Assembly (NCBI GenBank): GCA_031362265.1 | Contig: JANLSE010000290.1 | Span: forward strand, 1 to 64,000 | Origin: JANLSE01 sp031362265 | GTDB taxonomy: Bacteria; Chloroflexota; Chloroflexia; Chloroflexales; Roseiflexaceae | Direction of reading: 5' to 3' | Length of the DNA stretch: 64,000 bases | Translations under genes and position numbers: made by a program | Shown: one piece after another, positions 51,289 to 59,281 of the stretch | Layout of the letters: every line of letters begins with the position of its first letter | Position numbering within the stretch: the first letter of the stretch is position 1 | Notes under the pieces: model-generated | Databases searched by the model: none | Told to the model about the DNA's origin: nothing | The model's input: only the letters and a program-made list of their open reading frames with translations

Positions 51289-51316
51289 ATTATACACACG
51301 TTTTCGTGTTTGTCAA
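51289..51316 (-). promoter_or_regulatory. uvsE promoter with ACACG-N4-CGTGT palindrome
   Basis: Minus strand TTGACA (51311-51316), 16 bp, TATAAT (51289-51294): a near-consensus promoter. The spacer contains ACACG (51296-51300) / CGTGT (51305-51309). Confidence 0.7.
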
Positions 51317-51341
51317 GATACTCGTATTCTTCTGTTATAAT
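51310..51341 (+). promoter_or_regulatory. Response-regulator promoter
   Basis: Extended -10 TGTTATAAT (51333-51341) with a suboptimal TTGTCA (51310-51315) at 20 bp. Its -35 overlaps that of the opposite uvsE promoter. Confidence 0.5.
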
Positions 51342-51394
51342 GCGATCCCGAGATGTAGTGAATGTTGCTCATAAAAGATGGGTGGGTCGTAATC

Positions 51395-51763
51395 ATGGAC
51401 GATCAGAAGACGATCTTGGTGATCGACGACGACCTAGCGATGCAGACAGTGCTTGAGATTGCGCTGCGCGAGGCCGGCTATAAGGTAATTCTGGCCAATG
51501 ACGGTCAGGAGGGGGTTGAGAAGTTAGTGAGGCTGCATCCTGATTTGGTGATCAGCGATATTATGATGCCTCAACAGGATGGTGTTGAGACATTTCAGCA
51601 AATCAAAGATCAGTTGCAGGAAGAGGGCATCCCGATTTTCATCATGACAGCGCTCAACCGCAAGCCCTGGTTTGCCGATCTTGAGGCTGAGGGTGCAGTT
51701 ATCATTCAAAAGCCATTTGATATTGAGAAGCTGCTGCGGCTTGTAAACGACATGCTGTTGTAA
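51395..51763 (+). CDS. Single-domain response regulator
   Basis: 122 aa receiver domain only (CheY/Spo0F type). It has the acidic pocket in ILVIDDD, the phospho-acceptor Asp in LVISDIMMPQQDG, the Thr of IMTA and the Lys of IIQKPF. There is no output domain, so it works as a phospho-relay or protein-binding switch. The ATG at 51395 starts the domain; an in-frame ATG at 51362 would add 11 residues. No histidine kinase is nearby. A terminator follows. Confidence 0.92.
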   Translation: MDDQKTILVIDDDLAMQTVLEIALREAGYKVILANDGQEGVEKLVRLHPDLVISDIMMPQQDGVETFQQIKDQLQEEGIPIFIMTALNRKPWFADLEAEGAVIIQKPFDIEKLLRLVNDMLL

Positions 51764-51854
51764 GTTTCTTCGGTTTAGTTTGCATGCTAGCAGGTAGCAT
51801 GTGCTCATCCGCAGTACGTTGAGGAAGCAAAACGGAACTCCTGTTATTGGATAG

Positions 51855-51911
51855 CCCTTCGGGTGTTGGGGTGCGTAGCTACGTACTCTACTACTACTCG
51901 AAGGGGTTTTT
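51855..51911 (+). terminator. Rho-independent terminator with branched loop
   Basis: CCCTTCG (51855-51861) pairs with CGAAGGG (51899-51905), followed by GTTTTTATT. The 37-nt loop has its own palindrome (GTAGCTAC). Confidence 0.65.
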
Positions 51912-51985
51912 ATTGAGACGCTCCCAAGGAACAATGGTACAATATGCTCTACAGAATGCCCGAGTGAAGCGGTAGTGTACGCATC

Positions 51986-53440
51986 ATGCAAATTGCCAAA
52001 ACCTTCCGTAACACACGTAGCCGCCGAATCGCACTGCAAAACCTTGGCATCATTGGCGGGGCATGCGGCCTTGGGCTGTTGGCAGGAGCTACTGTCACGT
52101 TCTTGCCCATTTGGGCAGGGTTCGCGGTGTTACTTGCGTTAGGTGCTGTAATCCTGTTGCTTTCCAATACCAATTATGGGATTGCAGCAACGCTTGGTGT
52201 TGCAACTATTATCCCGTTTGGTACGCTCCCGTTCAAAGCGGTGGTCACACCGAACTTTCTGGAATTAGTTCTGGTTGCATTATTATTCGTATGGGTAGGA
52301 CGGTTACTGCGCCCAGATGCAACACTCCAGCTTACGGCGCTTGGTTTGCCACTGATCGGATTCCTCGGTTTGACGATCTTTTCGTTTGCTTTAGGCTCGA
52401 ATCTTAGCCCAGATTCGTTGACATTGCACAACTATTTCAAGTTCTTTCTTGGTGTGCTGTTTTTCTTTAGTGTTGCGAATTGTGTTCAGAATCGCGCTCA
52501 AGCACGTTGGATGTTGCGTGCGCTGATCATTGGTGGCACGCTTGCGGCCTTGATTGGCTTAGCGTTATATGTCTTGCCCAATACACTAACCGAGCAGGTG
52601 TTGCTTCAGTTTGGCCGTATCGGCTACCCAACAAGTGGCCGTGTGTTGCGCTTTATTGAGGATGATACGAGTGGCGTTGAGCGTGCAATTGGCCTGGCAG
52701 TTGATCCAAACAGTTTTGGTGGTATGCTCTCGATGGTTGGCGCTGTTATTGCCACGCAAATCGTTGCCGAACGCCCGATCTTCCGGCGCCCATTCCTGAT
52801 CGCAATGGTAGGGGTTGTGCTGTTAGTGCTGTTTCTGACCTATTCACGTGCAGCGTTAGGTGGCATGATTGTTGCAGCAATGTACGTAGCAACACTCCGG
52901 TATCGGCGGTTATGGTGGGTTATTTTGGGTGCTGGCACACTTGCTGTTGTATTACTGGTTGGTTTAGGTGTAGGTGAGGAATTTGTTGCACGTGTAACAG
53001 ATGGCCTACAGTTTCGCGATCAGGCTAACCAGATGCGGCTGGCAGAATATGAGAATGCGATTGCGGTTATTCAGGCCTATCCAGTGTTTGGAATTGGTTT
53101 TGGTGCCGCTCCGGAGATCGATTTGGTGGCAGGTGTTTCCAGTATCTATCTTGCGATTGCACAGCGCACGGGGTTGGTGGGGTTGGCTGCGTTCCTGGCG
53201 ATTATTGGCTATTTCTTCACCCAAGGCTGGCAGGCATTACGAGCAGCGAGCGCGATTGGCGATGATGAGCGTGCTGCATGGTTAGTCAGCTTGCAAGCGG
53301 GGATAGCTGCGGCGTTAGCGGTTGGATTATTAGATCACTACTACTTCAATATTGAATTCAGCCACATGGGTACGCTGTTTTGGGGTACAATCGGGCTGGC
53401 AATGGTATTGCACTCGAACCCGCCAGCACAGGAGGGTTGA
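51986..53440 (+). CDS. O-antigen ligase/polymerase-like membrane protein (Wzy_C)
   Basis: 484 aa with about 12 hydrophobic segments. The Wzy_C/O-antigen-ligase region follows the middle of the protein, with the large extracytoplasmic loop around RYRRLW...GVGEEFVARVTDGLQFRDQANQMRLAEYENAIAVIQAYPVFGIGFG; the R..E..A...I...P..G.G pattern is characteristic. It probably polymerises or ligates surface glycans. ATG at 51986 has no strong Shine-Dalgarno. The stop overlaps the next start (TGATGG), so the two genes are translationally coupled despite unrelated functions. Confidence 0.85.
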   Translation: MQIAKTFRNTRSRRIALQNLGIIGGACGLGLLAGATVTFLPIWAGFAVLLALGAVILLLSNTNYGIAATLGVATIIPFGTLPFKAVVTPNFLELVLVALLFVWVGRLLRPDATLQLTALGLPLIGFLGLTIFSFALGSNLSPDSLTLHNYFKFFLGVLFFFSVANCVQNRAQARWMLRALIIGGTLAALIGLALYVLPNTLTEQVLLQFGRIGYPTSGRVLRFIEDDTSGVERAIGLAVDPNSFGGMLSMVGAVIATQIVAERPIFRRPFLIAMVGVVLLVLFLTYSRAALGGMIVAAMYVATLRYRRLWWVILGAGTLAVVLLVGLGVGEEFVARVTDGLQFRDQANQMRLAEYENAIAVIQAYPVFGIGFGAAPEIDLVAGVSSIYLAIAQRTGLVGLAAFLAIIGYFFTQGWQALRAASAIGDDERAAWLVSLQAGIAAALAVGLLDHYYFNIEFSHMGTLFWGTIGLAMVLHSNPPAQEG

Positions 53441-54159
53441 TGGTCGCCTTTGAGGGCTTTACAACTGAACGACTCGTCGGCCTGCCATCCGAGCTGTTTA
53501 TGGATGTCTTGCCGCAAATTACCTTGCCAAGTGAACTAAAGGTCACGCTGCATGTGTTTTGGAAGCTCAGCAGGCAGCGTGGCCCAGCTCCTCGGCGGGT
53601 TAGTTGGGATGAGCTCGAGGCTGATCGTACTTTACGGCGTAGCCTGAAGGCGATCTCGAAGTTGCGCCCGGTGGAAGAGTTATTGGCCGAAGGGGTTGAA
53701 TCTGCGGTGCGGCGAACCACATTGTTACATGTGGTGCTGCCGAGTGATGGCCGTTCGGTGAACTGGTATTTGGTGAATACAGCCGCTAATCGTGGCTGGG
53801 CAGAGCTTGCCGGGCGTGTTGGTGCGGCTATGCGCCCACTTGAGCAACCAAGCGATGAACGGCCAGCTATTCTGACGCTATATGAGCAGAATATTGGGTT
53901 GATCACGCCAATGCTGATCGAGGAATTGCGCGAAGCTGAAGAGCGCTACCCGCTGCATTGGATCGAAGATGCAATGCGCGAGGCGGTACGCGCGAATGCG
54001 CGCTCCTGGCGCTATATCCGTAAAGTTCTGGAGAGGTGGGCCGCCAATGGAAGACAAACTCCGACCGATCACCCTGAGCGACCTATCGATGTCGATAAGT
54101 ACACCGGCGGGGCCTATGGCGATCTCTTCCGACGCGGCAGTGACACCAGCGACCTCTGA
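53440..54159 (+). CDS. DnaD/DnaB_2-like replication protein
   Basis: 239 aa. The N-terminal region (~15-110) reads as a winged helix (LPSELKVTLHVFWKLSRQ...RTLRRSLKAISKLRPVEELLAEGVESAVRRTTLL). The C-terminal ~155-215 matches the DnaD C-terminal (DnaB_2) domain: LYEQNIGLITPMLIEELREAEERYPLHWIEDAMREAVRANARSWRYIRKVLERW, including the YEQNIGxITP and YIxxILxxW signatures. In Firmicutes, DnaD helps open origins and load helicase. GGAGGG precedes ATG 53440. It overlaps the following DnaI-like gene by 113 bp. Confidence 0.88.
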   Translation: MVAFEGFTTERLVGLPSELFMDVLPQITLPSELKVTLHVFWKLSRQRGPAPRRVSWDELEADRTLRRSLKAISKLRPVEELLAEGVESAVRRTTLLHVVLPSDGRSVNWYLVNTAANRGWAELAGRVGAAMRPLEQPSDERPAILTLYEQNIGLITPMLIEELREAEERYPLHWIEDAMREAVRANARSWRYIRKVLERWAANGRQTPTDHPERPIDVDKYTGGAYGDLFRRGSDTSDL

Positions 54160-54880
54160 CCCGGTTTGCTCATTATGTGGCGGTGCTGGCTATTATAAGG
54201 AAGAAGTGCCATTTGGTCACCCTCATTTTGGGGTGCTCTTCCCCTGTGCCTGCAAGCAGCGCGAGAAAGAGATGCGCGCCGCAGATGATCTACTGCACCT
54301 GAGCAACCTCGATGCCTTCCGCGATAAGACATTCGAGAGCTTTAACCCAGATGTGCCGGGTGTACGGCGTGCGTTTGTTCGTGCGAATGAATATGCCCGC
54401 CGCCCAAATGGCTGGCTGATTTTGTTTGGTAATTATGGTGTAGGTAAGACACACCTTGCCGCTGCGATCGCCAATGAAGCATTGCGCCGCCATTATCGCG
54501 TACTCTTTACCATCGTTCCCGATCTGCTTGATCATCTACGTTCAACGTTCGGCCCAACCAGCGAAGTGAAGTATGATGATCGCTTTGAGATGGTTCGTGA
54601 TGTGCCGCTGCTGATTCTGGATGATCTTGGCACCGAGAATACAACTCCCTGGGCGCGTGAGAAGCTCTTCCAGATCATTAATCATCGCTATAACTATGCG
54701 CTCTCAACGGTAATAACAAGCAATCGTAAGCCCGAAGATATCGACCCGCGGATTTTTTCGCGTATGGGTGATCGCACATTATGCGAAGAACACATTATTA
54801 TTGATGGCGCCGATTTCCGCCGTCTCACGGTTCAGCAGCGTTTTCAGGCTGGTGGTGCGCGCAAACGCTTCCAGGGATAA
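54047..54880 (+). CDS. DnaI/DnaC-like helicase-loader ATPase
   Basis: 277 aa AAA+ protein. An N-terminal zinc-binding module (C41-x2-C44 ... C67-x-C69) is followed by a DnaC/DnaI ATPase: Walker A GNYGVGKTH (K134), Walker B LLILDDLGTE (D192/D193), sensor TVITSNRKPEDIDPRIFSRMGD. It should load the replicative helicase together with the DnaD-like protein. The ATG at 54047 has GAGAGG (54031-54036); the long overlap with the upstream gene is unusual, and later ATGs (for example in SMSISTP) would shorten it without a better site. Confidence 0.9.
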   Translation: MEDKLRPITLSDLSMSISTPAGPMAISSDAAVTPATSDPVCSLCGGAGYYKEEVPFGHPHFGVLFPCACKQREKEMRAADDLLHLSNLDAFRDKTFESFNPDVPGVRRAFVRANEYARRPNGWLILFGNYGVGKTHLAAAIANEALRRHYRVLFTIVPDLLDHLRSTFGPTSEVKYDDRFEMVRDVPLLILDDLGTENTTPWAREKLFQIINHRYNYALSTVITSNRKPEDIDPRIFSRMGDRTLCEEHIIIDGADFRRLTVQQRFQAGGARKRFQG

Positions 54881-54885
54881 CGCCA

Positions 54886-54985
54886 ATTATTCACCACTGA
54901 TTATTCACCACAGACGGGTACCCTCTGGGTGCAGAGAATACCGAGTTGAGGGCTTGAAAGTAAACTCTGTGCCCTCTGTGGTGAT
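54886..54985. repeat. Repeat spacer between helicase loader and TPR gene
   Basis: TTATTCACCAC direct repeat (54889-54912), GGGTACCCTCTGGGTGCAGAG module (54916-54936), and CTCTGTGCCCTCTGTGGTG (54964-54982), whose complement is spread over the left side. Another spacer of the same mosaic type. Confidence 0.75.
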
Positions 54986-55071
54986 ATTAAGTACACATAC
55001 AAAATGGTATTCCTGTGCTATCATAGTTATTAACATTGTTCTTATCCCACCAGGAAGCTGGAGGTCATTGC

Positions 55072-58000
55072 ATGGCAGGCAATCGTGCGTTGTTTGATCG
55101 GGCGATGGAGCAAAGCCGTGATGCTTCGCGCCAGAAAAACTGGGAAGAGGCGCTCAAGCAAGCCGCCCGTGCGCTCCAAGAATTTCCGCAGGACTCGGAT
55201 GCACGCTCGACAGCAGCTGTAGCGCTCATCAATACGGGCAAATATCAGCAGGCGCTCCAAATTCTGGACGAACTGCGTAAAGCAGATCAGAATAATCCGT
55301 TCTTTGTCGAGTACCTTGCACGTGTGCATGAGCAATTAGGCAGTGTCGACGCAGCCTTTGCCGATTATACTCAACTTGCCGATTTGCAACAGGGCCGCCG
55401 ATTAGGTATGCGCGCTGTTGAGGCGCTGCGTGAGGCGTTACGCCTACGGCCATCCGCCGATGAACAACGCCTTCGTTTAGCTCGCTTGCTTGAAGAGGTT
55501 GGCCTCGGTAACGAGGCGGTCACTTTGTACCTCGAACTAGCGCAGCGTCAGGCAGCCAACCCTCAGGCGGCAATTGCGCATGCAGAAACAGCCCTGCGCC
55601 TCGATCCCGAGAGCCGCGAAGCCAAAGAGCAGATTGCAGCATTGAGTGAGCGCTTGGCAGATATCGTCCAATCGGGTTCAGATACGATTACGCAACAGGC
55701 CCCTACGAGTGGTGCCCAGCCAGCCAGTGGGTTTGGCGCAACAGGGGCGCTGCGTGGTACCCAAATTGCTGTTGATCGGGTTGTCTTACAAGCACAGGCC
55801 CTCCAGGAGCAAGGTGATCTCGATGCGGCCATGCAACAGTATGAGCGGGCTGTCGAAATGGGTAGCCAACGCAGTGATGTATTCTATAGCCTAGGGCTGC
55901 TCTACCAGGAACGTGGCGAGCACCGGCGTGCGATCGAATTGCTGCCGAATGCCGCTAGCGATGATGAATATGCGCTTTCGGCCCATTATATGCTTGGAAC
56001 ATCGTATCAGGCGTTGGGTATGTTGCCCCAGGCAGCCGAGGAATTTGAGCAGACGATTCGGCTGCTTCCGCTCGAGACAATCGGTCGGGCAGAATCCGAT
56101 GATATGATCCAGATGTATGAGAGTGCTGCACAAATCTATACGCAACTCGGCGATATTGCGCGTGCAGCATCGCTCTATTCCACGCTGGCCAATTTTCTCG
56201 CCAGTAAGCGTTGGGGCAAGGAGCGTGCCGACGAGTTTCGCCAGAAGGCAAAAGAGCTCACCGAACGCAATATGTTTGCCAAATTGCGTACCCTTGGTAC
56301 AGGCGCGCTTGTTGCTCCCGAAGCACCGCCCAGTGCAACTCAGCCTGAGGATCAGACCACCAGTATGCCAGAACGCTGGGGTAAGATCCGAGCAATCACC
56401 GATTTCTTGCGCCCAGGCAGTAACCCATTCGTTGAGTCTGTCGATATCTTCGCGACTCCAAGCCCATCGCCAGTGGCCGATCCATTAGACGAACTGGACG
56501 CGATTGCACCAAATATCCAACCTACATTTATCCCGCTTACGAAGATCGATACCGTCGGCTTAGATGAAGTTGCCGAAAGATATGTGCAGGCTAGTGAGAA
56601 ATATCTTGAGCAAGGGCTCATCCTCGCGGCTGTCGACGCATGTATGGAGGTGATTCGCATCGATGTGGATTATCTACCGATCCACCTGCGGATGGGCGAG
56701 ATCTATGAGCGTGAAGGCCAACGTGAGGATGCACTAACCAAGTATCAGCTATTGATTGATACCTATGGCGCGCGTGGTGAAGCTGCTCGCTCAATTGATG
56801 CCTATTTCCGCCTGATTGAACTCTCGCCAGATACATCGACAACACGCGCCCGGCTGGCAGATCTGCTGCGTACGGCTGGCCGCACAAATGAAGCTGCCGA
56901 TCAGATGGCGCAGGTAGCCGCAGGCTATTTTCGGCTTGGGCAAAGCAATAAGGCGCTTGAAGAATATCGGCGTGGGTTACAATGGGCACCGGCGAATGGC
57001 AATCTGCGCGGCCAGTATGGCCAGGCACTGCTTAAGTTGGAACGCTACGAAGCGGCGCTGAGTGAGTTCCGCCGTGCACTTGATGCCGAGCCAAATAACC
57101 CGCAGCATGTGGCACGGATCAATATGACACTCGTGTTGATGGGTGAACAGCCGGTGGCCGTGTGGCAATCATTTGCCACTGTGCTTGATCTACTGAAGGC
57201 TCAGCCAAATCAGCGTGATCTCGTACAGTCCGAATATCGCGCCGCGCTGCTTGGGGTTGATTCGCCTACGTTGCATTATATTCTTGGGATCATCCAGCAA
57301 ACGAGCGATCAACACCAATCGGCATTGCTTGAATTTGAGCAGGCTGAGTCGTTATTGAGTGAAGCACCGGATGCATTATTGCCCGCTATTCTTGTGCATC
57401 AGGCCGCTGCCGATAGCCATATTGCGCTTGGTGAGGCCGAAGAGGCGCGCGCCCAACTGCAGAAGACCCTGACTCTGAAACGGCCTACTGCCATCCCTGA
57501 GCTGGCGCGGTTTTCATTTGCGGTGCCGCTCTCGCAAGGAGAGGTGGTGCGGCGCATGGCCGAAGCGTATGGCGCAGTTGGCGATCTGGTGGGAGCCGAG
57601 CGCGCGCTCAAAGAGGCGAAGCAACACCTGCCCTATGATCGTGCAATCTATACCAAACTGGCGGATATTTATTTCCAACAAGGCAAACTCACCGAGGCGC
57701 TTGCGCAACTTGAGGAACTTGCGACCTATTATGAGAGTCGCCAGGATCCGGATCGCGCACTCGAAGCGCTTGAGATGGCGGTGCGACTTGGCCCAAATAA
57801 TATTACGGTTGGCAATCGCTTGGCACGGCTGTATATTCGGCGCGGCTTCCTGGATAAAGGCGTGGATGGGCTTGTGCGTGTTGCAGAACAGCAACGTAAG
57901 GCCGGCCAACTCAAGGATGCAGTGATGAGCTTGCAGCAAGTTGCCGAAGTACATTCAACCCTTGGCCAGCAACCCGAAGCGCTTAAGATTTACGATAAAA

Positions 58001-58362
58001 TCGTACAGATCATGCCAAATGATGTCGAAACGCGCCAGTGGCTGGCGATTATGCATACGCTTGGGGCTCGCCCGAAAGAGGCAATTGCCGAGAAGAAGCA
58101 ATTGGTACGTATCTATTTACAGCAGCGTGATCTCGCTGGCGCAATCGAGGAGCTTTTTACAATTATTGCGCTTGACCAGAATGATGTGGAGGCGCATTTC
58201 CAACTTGGCGATGTACTCATGCGGCGTGAGGAATATGAACAGGCTCTGCGTATCTACACACGCATGCTGAAAATGCCAGGAATTGAAGCTGAACGAGTTG
58301 AGGCACTACAGGCGGCTGCGAAGCGAATGTTTGAACAACAGCAGGGATCACGCAAGGCATGA
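55072..58362 (+). CDS. Large tetratricopeptide-repeat protein
   Basis: 1096 aa with TPR helices through most of its length. There are two solenoid blocks: ~1-400 and ~500-1090, joined by a Pro/Ser-rich linker (~415-485). Recurrent units such as ALRLDPESREAKEQIA, AMQQYERAVEMG, ALEEYRRGLQWAPANGNLRGQYG and ALRIYTRMLKM are visible. No signal peptide or membrane helix, so it is a cytosolic scaffold. GGAGG precedes ATG 55072. It lies upstream of cdaA with only a short repeat spacer, suggesting co-transcription. Partners are unknown. Confidence 0.9.
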   Translation: MAGNRALFDRAMEQSRDASRQKNWEEALKQAARALQEFPQDSDARSTAAVALINTGKYQQALQILDELRKADQNNPFFVEYLARVHEQLGSVDAAFADYTQLADLQQGRRLGMRAVEALREALRLRPSADEQRLRLARLLEEVGLGNEAVTLYLELAQRQAANPQAAIAHAETALRLDPESREAKEQIAALSERLADIVQSGSDTITQQAPTSGAQPASGFGATGALRGTQIAVDRVVLQAQALQEQGDLDAAMQQYERAVEMGSQRSDVFYSLGLLYQERGEHRRAIELLPNAASDDEYALSAHYMLGTSYQALGMLPQAAEEFEQTIRLLPLETIGRAESDDMIQMYESAAQIYTQLGDIARAASLYSTLANFLASKRWGKERADEFRQKAKELTERNMFAKLRTLGTGALVAPEAPPSATQPEDQTTSMPERWGKIRAITDFLRPGSNPFVESVDIFATPSPSPVADPLDELDAIAPNIQPTFIPLTKIDTVGLDEVAERYVQASEKYLEQGLILAAVDACMEVIRIDVDYLPIHLRMGEIYEREGQREDALTKYQLLIDTYGARGEAARSIDAYFRLIELSPDTSTTRARLADLLRTAGRTNEAADQMAQVAAGYFRLGQSNKALEEYRRGLQWAPANGNLRGQYGQALLKLERYEAALSEFRRALDAEPNNPQHVARINMTLVLMGEQPVAVWQSFATVLDLLKAQPNQRDLVQSEYRAALLGVDSPTLHYILGIIQQTSDQHQSALLEFEQAESLLSEAPDALLPAILVHQAAADSHIALGEAEEARAQLQKTLTLKRPTAIPELARFSFAVPLSQGEVVRRMAEAYGAVGDLVGAERALKEAKQHLPYDRAIYTKLADIYFQQGKLTEALAQLEELATYYESRQDPDRALEALEMAVRLGPNNITVGNRLARLYIRRGFLDKGVDGLVRVAEQQRKAGQLKDAVMSLQQVAEVHSTLGQQPEALKIYDKIVQIMPNDVETRQWLAIMHTLGARPKEAIAEKKQLVRIYLQQRDLAGAIEELFTIIALDQNDVEAHFQLGDVLMRREEYEQALRIYTRMLKMPGIEAERVEALQAAAKRMFEQQQGSRKA

Positions 58363-58364
58363 GC

Positions 58365-58437
58365 GAGCAGGAGACAAGGAGACAAGGAGACAAGGAGACA
58401 GGGTGAATGAGTTGCTCCAATGCTCCAATGTTTAGAG
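58365..58437. repeat. GGAGACAA tandem repeat before cdaA
   Basis: Four to five GGAGACAA units (58370-58400), then two TGCTCCAA units. The spacer is otherwise empty, and no ribosome-binding site stands out before cdaA. Confidence 0.85.
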
Positions 58438-58441
58438 TGTT

Positions 58442-59281
58442 ATGCCAGATATTCCAACCTTACTTGAATGGCTGTCCCGGCTACGCGACCGGCTAAATCC
58501 GCTTAATGACCCGCTGCCGTTTCTAGACATTGCGATTGTCGCACTGATCTTTTTTTGGCTGCTTGGCGTTATTCGCGGAACTCGAGCTGTTCAGTTGCTA
58601 CGCGGCATTGGCATCCTGCTGGCACTTTCGCTTATCCTTGGCTCGCTACTTCCACTCGAAACATTGCGCTGGTTGCTCCAGAATGTTATCCAGCCAGCAT
58701 TGCTTGTAGCCATTCCAGTGCTGTTCCAACCCGAATTACGGCGTGCTTTAGAAGGATTAGGGCGGACAAACGATCTGTTTGGGCGGCCATTTGGCCGTGC
58801 TAATCGCTTTGAATTAGTTGAAACAGTCAATGGCGTTGCGCGTGCGGCGCAGCAACTCTCGCAGCAGGGGGTTGGTGCCTTGATGGTGATTGAGCGTGAG
58901 ACAGGATTGCAGGAGTATGCCGATCGTGGAGTGATTTTAGAAGCGCGTCTCGCCGTGCCGCTCTTGTTAAATATCTTCTACCCCAACTCGCCACTGCACG
59001 ATATGGCTGTGATTGTGCGGAATAATCGCATCCTGGCCGCAAATGTCGTGCTGCCATTAAGCGAGGATGTTGGTGGGCCGCGCCGCTATGGAACACGCCA
59101 CCGCGCCGCCAAAGGTATCTCGGAGCAATCAGATGCGATTGCAGTCGTTGTATCCGAAGAGACCGGCGCGATATCGGTTGTGACCGATGGGCGCATGGTG
59201 AGCTACCTCAACGAAACCCGGCTGCGCAATATGTTGGCTGGCCTCCTCAAGGTGCCGCTGGAGGAAGGGAGCGCCAAATGA
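58442..59281 (+). CDS. cdaA: Diadenylate cyclase CdaA with altered DGA motif
   Basis: 279 aa membrane c-di-AMP synthase. Three transmembrane helices (~28-110) precede the DAC domain (~115-265). The RHR motif is intact (R219-H220-R221 in GTRHRAA), and the segment LxDxAVIVRNNRILAANVVLPLSE aligns with the usual DGAxxI motif, but it reads D187-M188-A189: the glycine is Met. The metal-binding Asp is kept, so activity is possible. It overlaps the CdaR gene by 4 bp (ATGA), the standard cdaA-cdaR arrangement. c-di-AMP controls potassium, osmotic balance and the cell wall. Confidence 0.92.
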   Translation: MPDIPTLLEWLSRLRDRLNPLNDPLPFLDIAIVALIFFWLLGVIRGTRAVQLLRGIGILLALSLILGSLLPLETLRWLLQNVIQPALLVAIPVLFQPELRRALEGLGRTNDLFGRPFGRANRFELVETVNGVARAAQQLSQQGVGALMVIERETGLQEYADRGVILEARLAVPLLLNIFYPNSPLHDMAVIVRNNRILAANVVLPLSEDVGGPRRYGTRHRAAKGISEQSDAIAVVVSEETGAISVVTDGRMVSYLNETRLRNMLAGLLKVPLEEGSAK

